DNA from: Paenibacillus sp. Soil750
Lineage (GTDB): Bacteria; Bacillota; Bacilli; Paenibacillales; NBRC-103111
Assembly: GCF_001428045.1 (NCBI RefSeq)
Contig: NZ_LMSD01000010.1
Coordinates: forward strand, 201,434-265,433
DNA length: 64,000 nt
Direction: 5' to 3'
Position 1 is the stretch's first letter, and each line of letters starts with the position of its first letter. The notes under the pieces are model-generated. The model saw nothing but the letters and a program-made list of their open reading frames with translations, did no database searches and was not told the origin of the DNA. Shown piece by piece: positions 17,241 to 25,364 of the stretch. The translations under genes and the position numbers were made by a program.

Positions 17241-18029
17241 TTAGTCAGATTGTGGAGCCGATGCCAGGACAGGGAAAAGCCGCCCCTTGAGGAGATCACC
17301 TTCCTGAAAACCAGAGCCTCGGGTCAGCTCATGATTGCTTTTGCTATTAAACGTGGCATTCTCGGGCATATAGACGATGGTCAAGACTCGGCGCGGTTTA
17401 TCGGATTTGTTGGCATGCGCATAATGAAAAGTGAGTCCGTGATGAAGTGTGAAGCTGCCGCGTTTGAGAGGTACGTTGACAGGTCGGCGGAGGTTTGTAC
17501 CACTTTCCTTGGTGAGCTCGAGCAAATCGATGGGATGCAGGAAGTCGACATTGGTTAATTTCCCTTCCTTGTGAGAGCCGGGGATGAAGGACAAGCAGCC
17601 ATTAACCTCATCCACGTCATGCATTGGCAGCCACAAGGTTAAGACATTAGATTCATGCATGGGAAAATAGGTGGCATCCTGATGCCAAGGCGTAGGTTTG
17701 GAATCTCCGGGCATTTTCCAGAAGGCTTGATCATGAAACAAGCGCACACCGGTAGAACCAGAAAATTGCCTTGCGATATCCGCAAGTTTGGGATTTAGCA
17801 CGTAGAGGGCCATACCCGCAGAATCCCGCCATGTATTCATTTTGCTGTTCAGAATTTTGAAGTAGTCGGAGTCCTTCTCCACACTTTGTGTATGTTCGCC
17901 TTCAATCGCCATGACCTCATCGAGGTAAGCGCTCAGCTCGTTGATTTCCTTTTCCGATAAGACATCCTCTAGCTGGACAAAACCATTTTCTTCATAAAAT
18001 GCGATTTTCTCTGCTGGCACTTGAAACAT
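17241..18029 (-). CDS. Phytanoyl-CoA dioxygenase (PhyH) family protein
   Basis: A 262-residue protein with the PhyH fold of Fe(II)/2-oxoglutarate oxygenases. The iron-binding HxD is in PTPWHQDATYF, the distal His in LHHGLTFHYAHAN, and the 2-oxoglutarate-binding Arg in DKPRRVLTI. Bacterial members hydroxylate diverse small molecules, and the substrate here is unknown. The reading frame extends 153 bases further upstream, but AAAGAGGTG lies before the ATG at 18029 and gives the usual family length. It is divergent from a LacI-type regulator, which suggests sugar- or metabolite-controlled expression (inference). Confidence 0.85.
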   Translation of the reverse strand: MFQVPAEKIAFYEENGFVQLEDVLSEKEINELSAYLDEVMAIEGEHTQSVEKDSDYFKILNSKMNTWRDSAGMALYVLNPKLADIARQFSGSTGVRLFHDQAFWKMPGDSKPTPWHQDATYFPMHESNVLTLWLPMHDVDEVNGCLSFIPGSHKEGKLTNVDFLHPIDLLELTKESGTNLRRPVNVPLKRGSFTLHHGLTFHYAHANKSDKPRRVLTIVYMPENATFNSKSNHELTRGSGFQEGDLLKGRLFPVLASAPQSD

Positions 18030-18157
18030 GGGGGTCACCTCTTTGTTCAAAATGGGTATGGCAAGTGAATCGGGAATTTCAATTGAGTTCATCATACTCT
18101 GATGCTTATTTTTCTGTAAGTAGTGATGTCTAAGATTTGGTAGAAATGCTAAAGAGC

Positions 18158-18171
18158 TGAAGCGCTTTTGG
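18158..18171. promoter_or_regulatory. Putative LacI-type operator
   Basis: TGAAGCGCTTTTGG contains the perfect palindrome AAGCGCTT with the central CG typical of LacI/GalR operators. It lies between the divergent PhyH and LacI-type genes. It deviates from a CcpA cre consensus. Confidence 0.5.
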
Positions 18172-18196
18172 ATTATTTGCAAAAAAAGACAGAGAT

Positions 18197-18240
18197 TTGA
18201 CGAGCAATCCCCTTCTAGCTACAATGAATTTAAGCGTTTC
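18197..18240 (+). promoter_or_regulatory. Promoter and overlapping operator of the LacI-type gene
   Basis: TTGACG (18197-18202), 17-bp spacer and TACAAT (18220-18225). AAGCGTTTC (18232-18240), a second operator-like site, sits at the expected transcription start, consistent with autorepression. Confidence 0.6.
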
Positions 18241-18257
18241 AAGAATGAGGGCATAGG

Positions 18258-19319
18258 ATGAAAAAAAATAAACAAGCTACCATCGTCGATGTTGCCTCTG
18301 AGGCTGGCGTATCCATTGCGACGGTGTCGAATGTTATTAACCGTAGGAAGGTTCCGATGTCGCCGGAAACTATCCGCAAAGTAGAAGAAGCGGTTGTACG
18401 ACTAGGTTATCGCCGGAACGTCATGGCAACGAATTTAAGTCGGCGACGCTCGAATGAGTTAGGGCTAATTCTCCCGCATTTTGGCGGGTATTATGGCAGA
18501 TTTGCTGAGAAGCTGGAGCAGCGGTTTCACAGTTACGGCTATCATTTATCTGTATTCTCAGCGGCAGGCATGGATCCTGATGTTGAGACGCGGCATATAG
18601 AGCATTTACTGCAACGACGAGTGGACGGATTAGTTCTACATGGCTTGGCGATCAGCATGCATTCCACGCAGCAATTAGTGGGTGAAGGAACACCGCTTGT
18701 CATCTTTAACGGGTGGGGTTGGCCGAATGAGATCACGAAGCTAGCGGTGAATTTGGATTTTGCCAAGGCCTCGAGCCAGGCAGTTAAGTATTTTCTGTTG
18801 CATGGCTGCCGAGCTGTTTTCTATGCGGGAAGACGTAAGGGAATGGGCGCGAATGAGCAGCGAATCGAGGGTTTTCTCTCGGGGCTAGGACAGCGATCGG
18901 AGAAGATCGTGCATGCGCTTTTGGATGCAGGAGAGTTGGGTGTGGCCGGAGCTTTGGAAGAGGCGCTGCGTGTGAGCGGTGAACTGCGACCTATCGGCAT
19001 ATACACGTTTAATGATGCGTTAGCGCTGGAACTAATTGCTGAATGCCATGCACGAGGCATCCGTGTTCCTGAAGAAGTACAGCTTATAGGGATGGATAAT
19101 GAGCATTTTGCGAAAGCGAGCATTCCTTCCATTACGAGCTTCGAGATGCCAGTCGAGCTGCAAACGCGTTTAGTCGCGGCTTTCCTGATGCGGCAGATGG
19201 GGGAAGAAGTAGACGAGGAAAGCGCGATGCTGCTGGATTCGTATCTGGCTCAGATGAAGGGCCATGAGCTGCTCATCGATATGGAGATGGTTGTGCGTAA
19301 ATCTACGCATAACGAATAA
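18258..19319 (+). CDS. LacI/GalR-family transcriptional regulator
   Basis: A 353-residue repressor with an N-terminal HTH (TIVDVASEAGVSIATVSNVI, about 8-27), hinge helix (RNVMATNLSRRRSNELGLIL) and a periplasmic-binding-protein-like effector domain. It starts at ATG 18258 with GAGGGCATAGG upstream. It is divergent from the PhyH-type oxygenase, and paired AAGCG-centred sites lie between them, so it likely controls both itself and that gene. The inducer cannot be predicted. Confidence 0.9.
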   Translation: MKKNKQATIVDVASEAGVSIATVSNVINRRKVPMSPETIRKVEEAVVRLGYRRNVMATNLSRRRSNELGLILPHFGGYYGRFAEKLEQRFHSYGYHLSVFSAAGMDPDVETRHIEHLLQRRVDGLVLHGLAISMHSTQQLVGEGTPLVIFNGWGWPNEITKLAVNLDFAKASSQAVKYFLLHGCRAVFYAGRRKGMGANEQRIEGFLSGLGQRSEKIVHALLDAGELGVAGALEEALRVSGELRPIGIYTFNDALALELIAECHARGIRVPEEVQLIGMDNEHFAKASIPSITSFEMPVELQTRLVAAFLMRQMGEEVDEESAMLLDSYLAQMKGHELLIDMEMVVRKSTHNE

Positions 19320-19364
19320 AACCGTTAGTCACCTGGGGGAGGTGATTAACGGTTTGTTTGTATT
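19318..19364 (+). terminator. Intrinsic terminator of the LacI-type gene
   Basis: AAACCGTTA-TCACCT pairs with AGGTGA-TTAACGGTTT, overlapping the stop codon and followed by T-rich sequence. The hairpin is nearly symmetrical, so it may also stop the convergent CDF transcript. Confidence 0.8.
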
Positions 19365-19403
19365 TTTAGGAAGATGGCTTCCATCAAGTTGGTTAGCGGG
19401 AGG

Positions 19404-20369
19404 TTAGGAGTTGTGGTTTTGTTGTTTCAGCTGCTTTTGCTGCCGCAGGAAATCTTTTCCGTATTCCCCGTGTGGATTAATGTCCGCGTGTTCGATTTGA
19501 ATCGTGGCATGCTCGATGCCGTACTTGCTTTTTAACGTCTCATTAATAGCGAGGATGACACAAAAAGGCTGAATATTGGGACTAATAAACACGTGCGCTG
19601 TCAGGGAATAATGGTCAGTCGAAACCGCCCAGAGATGCATTTCGTGGACATCTTCTACGCCTTCAACCTTCGCGATCACGGAGCGGATTTCGTCTAGATC
19701 GAACTTTTCAGGGACGGATTCCATCAGGATCATGAAGGATTCTCGAATGATTTTGCTACCACCTGTAAAAATAATGCCCCCAATCACTATCGAAATCAAC
19801 GGATCGAACCAGAGAAGACCGGAGTAATAAATAACAATAGCTGAAATAATGACACCTACCGAGCTAAGCAAATCTCCGAAAAAGTGCCAGAGTGCGCTTT
19901 GCACATTCAGATTGTCTTCCTCTTTGACGCTGTTATGTAGAACCAACGTAAGGACGAGGTTAACGACGAACCCGATCGAGGCAATGCCTAGCATGAGTCC
20001 CAATTGTATGGGTTGAGGGTGGAGGACACGTTGGACGGCCTCAATACAAATCCCCAAAGCGATGATGCAAAGCGCTAATCCGTTGAGAAAAGAAGCAACA
20101 ATTTCAAAGCGCAGGAATCCAAAAGTGAAGCGAGCATTGGGCTGGCGCGTAGCTAATTGGATGGCAACCATACTCAGACCAAGCGCAATGACATCTGAAA
20201 TCATATGAGCCGAATCGGATAAAAGAGCAAGGGAATTCGAAAGCACCCCACCGATAATTTCAACCAGGGTAAAAAATGCCGTTAATATGAGGGTGACCCA
20301 CAGGGTTTTTCTTGACTTACTTTGTTCTTTCACATGGTGGAGATGATGATAGTCATACTCGACGCTCAT
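19404..20369 (-). CDS. Cation diffusion facilitator (CzcD/ZitB-like metal exporter)
   Basis: A 321-residue CDF antiporter with six predicted spans. The transport site is formed by SDSAHMISD in span 2 and WHFFGDLLSS in span 5, both of HxxxD type typical of Zn(II)/Cd(II)/Co(II) exporters. A His-rich N terminus (YHHLHH) and a C-terminal ferredoxin-like metal-sensing domain (EVEDVHEMHLW-like) are visible. Shine-Dalgarno AAGGAGGAAC precedes ATG 20369. Two 15-bp palindromes lie just upstream and could bind a metal-responsive repressor such as CzrA (inference). Confidence 0.92.
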   Translation of the reverse strand: MSVEYDYHHLHHVKEQSKSRKTLWVTLILTAFFTLVEIIGGVLSNSLALLSDSAHMISDVIALGLSMVAIQLATRQPNARFTFGFLRFEIVASFLNGLALCIIALGICIEAVQRVLHPQPIQLGLMLGIASIGFVVNLVLTLVLHNSVKEEDNLNVQSALWHFFGDLLSSVGVIISAIVIYYSGLLWFDPLISIVIGGIIFTGGSKIIRESFMILMESVPEKFDLDEIRSVIAKVEGVEDVHEMHLWAVSTDHYSLTAHVFISPNIQPFCVILAINETLKSKYGIEHATIQIEHADINPHGEYGKDFLRQQKQLKQQNHNS

Positions 20370-20384
20370 AGGGTTCCTCCTTAT

Positions 20385-20419
20385 TTAGAATTATTCTAAT
20401 TAATATATACTTAGTATAT
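20385..20419. promoter_or_regulatory. Tandem 15-bp palindromes upstream of the CDF exporter
   Basis: TTAGAA-TTA-TTCTAA (20385-20399) and ATATAC-TTA-GTATAT (20405-20419) are perfect 6+3+6 inverted repeats with the same central triplet. Their centres are 20 bp apart, two helical turns. Position and symmetry suggest operators for a dimeric repressor covering the promoter. Confidence 0.58.
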
Positions 20420-20521
20420 GCCACTTGGGTGAAACGTGCAACAGGAAATGGGGAAGAATTTGAAAGTGAGGTTAGGGAGGAGCGAAGCGGTGCAGTGCGG
20501 AGAGCATAGAGCGGAGACAGC

Positions 20522-20550
20522 AAATTAGAAAATAAAGCGTTTTCTAATTT
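20522..20550. repeat. Perfect 11-bp inverted repeat upstream of the first candidate sRNA
   Basis: AAATTAGAAAA (20522-20532) and TTTTCTAATTT (20540-20550) with a 7-bp loop. There is no T-run after either side, so it is not a standard terminator. It abuts the conserved upstream block of the candidate sRNA. Confidence 0.6.
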
Positions 20551-20612
20551 GTAACAGAAATGAAATATTCCTGTTATGGTTCCATAATGTTCACTTGGTA
20601 ATATAATAAACA

Positions 20613-20672
20613 AGACCCCCTTTTTAATATAAACTTTTAGAACCCAGCCCCGTTGGCTGGGTTCCTTTTTTT
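20613..20672 (+). ncRNA. Candidate small RNA, copy 1 (C-rich, terminator-ended)
   Basis: TATAAT at 20602-20607 is followed by a segment with no coding potential. It holds AAGACCCCCTTTTTAATAT and a terminator GAACCCAGCC-CCGTT-GGCTGGGTTC (20640-20664) ending in T7. A paralogue at 42704-42762 keeps the single-stranded part almost identical, while the stem differs by compensating changes, which supports a structured RNA. The CCCCC-U tract could pair with Shine-Dalgarno sequences, as C-rich regulatory RNAs do. The 5' end is inferred from the -10 box. The whole unit could instead be an orphan terminator. Confidence 0.6.
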
Positions 20673-20815
20673 ATGTAGAGGAGGAAATAATTGAAGGAAA
20701 TAGAGCCCCTTAAATAAAGTGATGATGTATCAACGAGACTATTTCTTCCCACATTGCGTCTAGTTGTCGCTTTGAGGCTATGGACATCTTTTTAGAGCCC
20801 TTCTATCCATACTGT

Positions 20816-21910
20816 TCAACTGGTTTTCTCCTGCTTCAATTTAGAAGAACGGATCCAATCCACGATTAAATAGACAACGGGAATTAGCTCCGAAATCAAG
20901 AGAAATGCGAATTCTCCGTTTCCAAACAATTCATCTAGTTCGGTCTTCGACCTGACCATATAGATGGCGCAACCAACCACCATTGCCGTCATGGAGAAGG
21001 AAAATGGCTTATGATCCTTTAACGAGAGCGTTTGCGTTAAGCTGATAATAGCTAAATATATAAACAAACTAGCTTTGATAAACAAACTGGCTAACCAGAC
21101 AGAGAATAGCAAAGGATCCAAACTTTCGAGTGCGGATCCGGCCTGGATATTTCGTATCAGCTCAAGCTGAGGGTAAGGCAAGTTAGAAGCTAAATGGGGA
21201 CCGAAAACGAGAATTATAGGAATCAGGTTGGATAACACAATAAATACGGATGTAGCCGTCGCCAACCCCAGAGATTTCATCGTTTTATTGGAACTGGTGA
21301 AAAATGGAAACAAGAAGGGGATGTACGCCATTTCTGCAAAAAGAGCTGTGATCAGATAGGCGCCGTTCCATACCCCCTTCCAATCTAAGTGATTCACTAA
21401 GGCTATCGCCATTGGAGACATGATTTCGTGATGTACAAAAAAGGGGACAATCAGCACCCCAATAATGCTCAAGAAAAAGATTCCTTGTGAACAGCGGAAA
21501 ATTGTTCCAACTCCGGAACGAACGGAATAGGCAAGACAAATTCCGAACAGTGCAGAAACAGCCCATTCCGGTGTACCAGGCAAGTAAACTACAACAATGT
21601 AATCTTGTAATTGTCTTGTAACAGTACTTGCAGATACTATGAAACAGATAATCATCGTACCCATCAGAGGATAGTGCAGCCAACCTAAAATATCTTTGCC
21701 ATAATTCCCTAAAAATTGAGTTGGTCTCCTGATTGCTAGCCTATAGGATAAATAAGTAATCATAAGCCCCACGGCAGCGCCAATAATTAAGGATAGCCAT
21801 GACATAAAGTGGGCATTTCTGGTAAGCGTATTAGTAAAGAAACCTAGAGTGGTTGTAAAAAGAAAAAGGGAGAACAGCATATAAATCTGCGATTGGGATA
21901 CTCGCTCCAT
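20816..21910 (-). CDS. Spore germination protein, GerAB/GerKB-type permease subunit
   Basis: A 364-residue integral membrane protein with about ten spans, of the endospore-germination subfamily of the APC superfamily. It forms the B subunit of a GerA-type germinant receptor in the spore inner membrane and probably binds the germinant. Typical features are the short N-terminal start (SQSQIYMLFSLFLFTTTLGF) and PTQFLGNYGKDILG. It is last in a four-gene operon (A-C-D-B), 16 bp after the small D-like gene. Shine-Dalgarno GGGAGGATAAC precedes the ATG. Expression is expected in the forespore (sigma-G). Confidence 0.9.
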   Translation of the reverse strand: MERVSQSQIYMLFSLFLFTTTLGFFTNTLTRNAHFMSWLSLIIGAAVGLMITYLSYRLAIRRPTQFLGNYGKDILGWLHYPLMGTMIICFIVSASTVTRQLQDYIVVVYLPGTPEWAVSALFGICLAYSVRSGVGTIFRCSQGIFFLSIIGVLIVPFFVHHEIMSPMAIALVNHLDWKGVWNGAYLITALFAEMAYIPFLFPFFTSSNKTMKSLGLATATSVFIVLSNLIPIILVFGPHLASNLPYPQLELIRNIQAGSALESLDPLLFSVWLASLFIKASLFIYLAIISLTQTLSLKDHKPFSFSMTAMVVGCAIYMVRSKTELDELFGNGEFAFLLISELIPVVYLIVDWIRSSKLKQEKTS

Positions 21911-21926
21911 CGTGTTATCCTCCCTT

Positions 21927-22151
21927 TCAGTTTTCCATTCGAATGATATTTTCTATGGGTCCGAATATCATTTGAATACTCTCAGCTATTGTCCATTGTT
22001 CCCTTAAATAATAGATGACTTCAAAGCATAGAAATAGCAAGGTTGCGGTACCAAGCACATATTGGAAAGTGCGCTTTTTGCGTTTTTTATATGTCAAATA
22101 GCGCCATTCGTAACATACGATGCATACGTACAGGAAACAACTGACGATCAT
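21927..22151 (-). CDS. Small membrane protein of the ger operon (GerD-subunit-like)
   Basis: A 74-residue protein with two hydrophobic segments (about 1-14 and 32-48) separated by a basic loop (YKKRKKR), ending in a short amphipathic tail. Small two-span proteins of this kind are found in many ger receptor operons as the D subunit and modulate germination. The start overlaps the GerC stop (ATGA), indicating translational coupling. Assignment rests on size, topology and operon position rather than on sequence motifs. Confidence 0.72.
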   Translation of the reverse strand: MIVSCFLYVCIVCYEWRYLTYKKRKKRTFQYVLGTATLLFLCFEVIYYLREQWTIAESIQMIFGPIENIIRMEN

Positions 22152-23335
22152 TGCGCCACCTCATTTAGCGAATCTGTTGTAACATGTACATGATTAAGAT
22201 AAGTACCTATCTGCTTGATAGTGATGTTCGTTTCCGTCTCTATTTTGATGCTGCTGTATAGATCCCGCCATCGTGGCTTCATACTGTTCCACTTCACGGG
22301 ATAATTCCAATCTATGTATTCTCCAAAACGGAAGGGATCCGATTGTACTTTTTTTGTCTTGTCGATCGCACTTGTCATTCGTTTATTTACTTCCATATCG
22401 AGACTTTGTCCAAGTTTCTCTAATTGTTTACTTTCCAACAAGTTTATATTGGAACTGGACGAAAGCACTTCAGCTTCGGCTTTACATTGAATGAGTATTT
22501 CGATCTGGTCTTCTCTGACTTTTGGGATGATATGAGTTTGAGCCCTTTTGACCATGAAGCTTACATCTTTGCCGTCGGTCGGGGAAGAAACCGAAATTTC
22601 TGCATCCTTCATTTTCCCAAGAATCCACAATCCCCCCCGCATTTCACCAGTATTTAATGTATCCACCATCTTCCCTTGCTTAAAAATAGCCGCACCACTG
22701 GTTCCCATCCATAATTGTTCCTTTTCCTTTTCGCTTTCAATTTTTGTCTTTCCAAATTTAAGCATAGCTACAATAATATCACCACCAGTAAGGAAATCCT
22801 TGATTGTGGAATCTACCGTAACATGTGAATTGGCGTACCCCACCAAAATATCAGTGGGAAATCTCTCCATTATGGCTGAAGTAGATTCAATGTCCCTGGC
22901 TTTTCCGGGCGTTACAAACAGGTAGGCGTTCATATGCATCGTCGGTTCACGGGCGAAGAAATCTAGGATTGATTCAAATCCCTCTTCGGCTAATTGTCTG
23001 CCAATAACAATCACGCGAGTTTGTCCGAAGCTGATTTTCCGTGACAAATCTGATTGGATTTTACGAAAAGCATCACTAATATCATTTCCAGTATTGGAAA
23101 TGTATGTGTATGGTTTACCAGTCTGCTCCCCTCCTCCTCCTCCCGCCGATCCGGGAATCAATCGACTGGGCAACGTAAAATCAAGGGAAAGCTCGAGACC
23201 TGATTTGGTTTTGTCCAAAACCACCATTCGCACAAAAGCACGATCATTTAATTCAACGGATGACCAACACCCGGTAAGCAACAGCAGGGGCAGCAAACCA
23301 CAAATATATTTAATCCTCTTCCTCCTCCATTCCAT
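22148..23335 (-). CDS. Spore germination lipoprotein, Ger(x)C family
   Basis: A 395-residue lipoprotein subunit of a GerA-type receptor. Signal peptide with the lipobox LLTGC (Cys about 22) followed by WSSVELNDRAFVRMVVLDK, the standard Ger(x)C opening, and later GKARDIEST and a conserved C-terminal domain with KWNSMKPRWRDLYSS. It is anchored on the outer face of the spore inner membrane. Its start lies inside the end of the A-subunit gene (26 bp overlap), and its stop overlaps the next gene by 4 bp. Confidence 0.92.
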   Translation of the reverse strand: MEWRRKRIKYICGLLPLLLLTGCWSSVELNDRAFVRMVVLDKTKSGLELSLDFTLPSRLIPGSAGGGGGEQTGKPYTYISNTGNDISDAFRKIQSDLSRKISFGQTRVIVIGRQLAEEGFESILDFFAREPTMHMNAYLFVTPGKARDIESTSAIMERFPTDILVGYANSHVTVDSTIKDFLTGGDIIVAMLKFGKTKIESEKEKEQLWMGTSGAAIFKQGKMVDTLNTGEMRGGLWILGKMKDAEISVSSPTDGKDVSFMVKRAQTHIIPKVREDQIEILIQCKAEAEVLSSSSNINLLESKQLEKLGQSLDMEVNKRMTSAIDKTKKVQSDPFRFGEYIDWNYPVKWNSMKPRWRDLYSSIKIETETNITIKQIGTYLNHVHVTTDSLNEVAQ

Positions 23336-24914
23336 GTGCCCATTTACGGGATACTACCCGCTGTCTTGAAGAATTTGTTGCAGTACTTAAGGGGCGTTTC
23401 TTCATCAACCACCAAGGTACCCTAATTAAGGTGTCCTTAAGACCACTTATCTCCAAAGGAATGATTGGATATAGATATGGCGTACCAAAAGAACGCAAAT
23501 TGACTAGATGAATGTAGATAAGAAGGATCCCGCAGGTTACTCCGAATAGGCCAAAAAAACCAGCCAAAATCATGATTGGAAACCGTAATAACCGCAAGGC
23601 CAAACCTAGATCGAAGTGCGGGTTAATAAAGGAGGAAATACCTGTCAATGAAACAATAATGACCATCGATGCCGATACAATCCCAGCTTCTACAGCAGCA
23701 GTGCCGATAATGAGCGCCCCGATAATGGACACCGCTTGACCGATCGCTTTGGGGATTCGCACCGCTGCTTCCCTTAATGCTTCAAAGGAGACTTCCATGA
23801 TTAATGCCTCTATCAGTGCAGGAAAGGGTACAACTTCCCGTGATGACGTTACCGTGGTAAGCAGCCTTGCTGGGATCATCTCTGGATGAAATGTCGTGAC
23901 TGCGATATAAAAGGAGGGCAAGAACAAAGAAACCATGACAAAGATGTAACGGATCCAGCGGATCCATGTCGCTGCGACATACCTTTGATAGTAGTCCTCT
24001 GCGGACTGCATCAGCATAAATAAAGTAGTCGGTGCAAGCAAAGCTATTGGTGTGCCATCCACCAGGATGGCTACTCGTCCCTCCGTTAAGGAAGCTGTAA
24101 CCGTATCCGGACGTTCGGAATATTGCAACTGAGGGAAAGGTGAAAATGGACAATCCTCTATAAAATCCTCTACATAACTGCTTCCAAGGATGCTATCGAT
24201 TTCAATACCCGACAGTCGCCTTCTCACTTCTTCTATCAGCTCTTGTTTGCATATTCCATGAACATATGCAATTACCACTCGGGTTTGCGTCAGGGTTCCA
24301 ATGAGCATCGTTTCCATCTTTAAATCAGGAGTTTTCAGTCGTCTTCGGATCAGGGTCAGATTGATATCCAGGTTTTCTATAAAGGCTTCTCTTGGTCCTC
24401 GTAACACGGCTTCATTCGGTGCATCATCGATTGATCTTGACTTGTAAGAAGTGATTGAGAAATCGATCATTCTCTGTTCACCCTCGACAAGCAGCAGGGC
24501 ATGTCCATCTAGAATAGCCGTTACTCCTTGTTGCATGGTAGTTATCTCTTTTTGTTCAGTAACAGATAACTGCTTCTGATCGAAGATTTGAATACGGAAT
24601 TGGTTCGCGTCCTGCGCATGTAGAGATAAGATACAATTCAGAATTTCCTCTTGAATCGTTTTCAGATCAATCATGCCACTCAAATAGACCAATGCGCACT
24701 TTTGATCAGGACCTGCAACGAATGTATGATAAACCACATCGGAACAGCTGGTTAACTGTTGATGAATCCAGTCCAGCCGCTTCTCAAGCTGTACATCGCT
24801 CATTAAGGATATGTCAGCATGAGTTTGACCTTGATCATTGAGGGTGGCTGCCTTGTTTTGTTGCGTGTTTCCACTTTTAAATTGCTTTCGGCTAAGCCGT
24901 TGAAATAACGACAT
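23310..24914 (-). CDS. Spore germination protein, GerAA/GerKA family
   Basis: The 534-residue A subunit of a nutrient germinant receptor. It has a large N-terminal cytoplasmic domain (about 1-290), then four to five membrane spans including RIPKAIGQAVSIIGALIIG and FPIMILAGFFGLFGV, and a short cytoplasmic tail. It is first in the operon. ATG 24914 is preceded by GAGGGGAT at a rather long spacing. On the minus strand GTAATA and GATACTT lie 18 bp apart about 90 bases upstream, a partial match to a sigma-G promoter. The gene order A-C-D-B is less usual than A-B-C. Confidence 0.93.
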   Translation of the reverse strand: MSLFQRLSRKQFKSGNTQQNKAATLNDQGQTHADISLMSDVQLEKRLDWIHQQLTSCSDVVYHTFVAGPDQKCALVYLSGMIDLKTIQEEILNCILSLHAQDANQFRIQIFDQKQLSVTEQKEITTMQQGVTAILDGHALLLVEGEQRMIDFSITSYKSRSIDDAPNEAVLRGPREAFIENLDINLTLIRRRLKTPDLKMETMLIGTLTQTRVVIAYVHGICKQELIEEVRRRLSGIEIDSILGSSYVEDFIEDCPFSPFPQLQYSERPDTVTASLTEGRVAILVDGTPIALLAPTTLFMLMQSAEDYYQRYVAATWIRWIRYIFVMVSLFLPSFYIAVTTFHPEMIPARLLTTVTSSREVVPFPALIEALIMEVSFEALREAAVRIPKAIGQAVSIIGALIIGTAAVEAGIVSASMVIIVSLTGISSFINPHFDLGLALRLLRFPIMILAGFFGLFGVTCGILLIYIHLVNLRSFGTPYLYPIIPLEISGLKDTLIRVPWWLMKKRPLSTATNSSRQRVVSRKWAHGMEEEED

Positions 24915-25164
24915 GCTCTGTGTATCCCCTCGTCTTGGCTTAAGTTACGCTTTCCAATGCTGTTAAGATAAAATTCTTATACCTTATTAAGTATCTCCAC
25001 CAGCTAACTTGATTATTACAAAAATGGAAACGATAGTAATGTTTACAAAAAAAGTTTTGAAGATCTTGGCTTCCTGAAGTAGCATGATATTTTACAATTT
25101 CTTATTCCACATATAACACTTCAATAACACTCATTCGCTAGAATGACTATAGGACAACTAAATA

Positions 25165-25260
25165 GGGCAAGGGTAGAGACGCGGAGAAAACCCTTCATGC
25201 AGCAAATGAACGGCTAGTGGAAGCTAGCAGAGGTCATTTGTATGCGTGAAGGGTTTTTTG
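25165..25260 (+). promoter_or_regulatory. Attenuator leader 1, putative GlpP target
   Basis: Three segments compete. AAGGGT (25169-25174) can pair with ACCCTT (25190-25195), or the latter, extended as ACCCTTCATGCA, can pair with TGCGTGAAGGGT (25243-25254), giving a long terminator that ends in T7. The block from GGGTAGAGAC through GGAGAAAACCCTT is nearly identical (22 of 25) to leader 2 at 31492-31612. Since the two leaders precede a glycerophosphodiesterase gene and a glycerol-phosphate importer, and the GlpP gene lies between them, GlpP-dependent antitermination is the likely mechanism (inference). The rest of the 450-bp gap from 24915 holds no other clear element. Confidence 0.7.
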
Positions 25261-25364
25261 TGTTCTCCAAAACAGATAGGAGGATTTCAAGAAGATTGTG
25301 AGTAGCATTCTGCTGTTTTAACACGTATATGTATTCATCCATTTTCCAAGAAAGGGTTGATTCT

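Noticed and set aside
18158..18171. CcpA cre site between the PhyH and LacI-type genes
   Set aside because: The AAGCGCTT core fails several fixed positions of the cre consensus. A local LacI-type operator explains it better because a LacI gene is adjacent.
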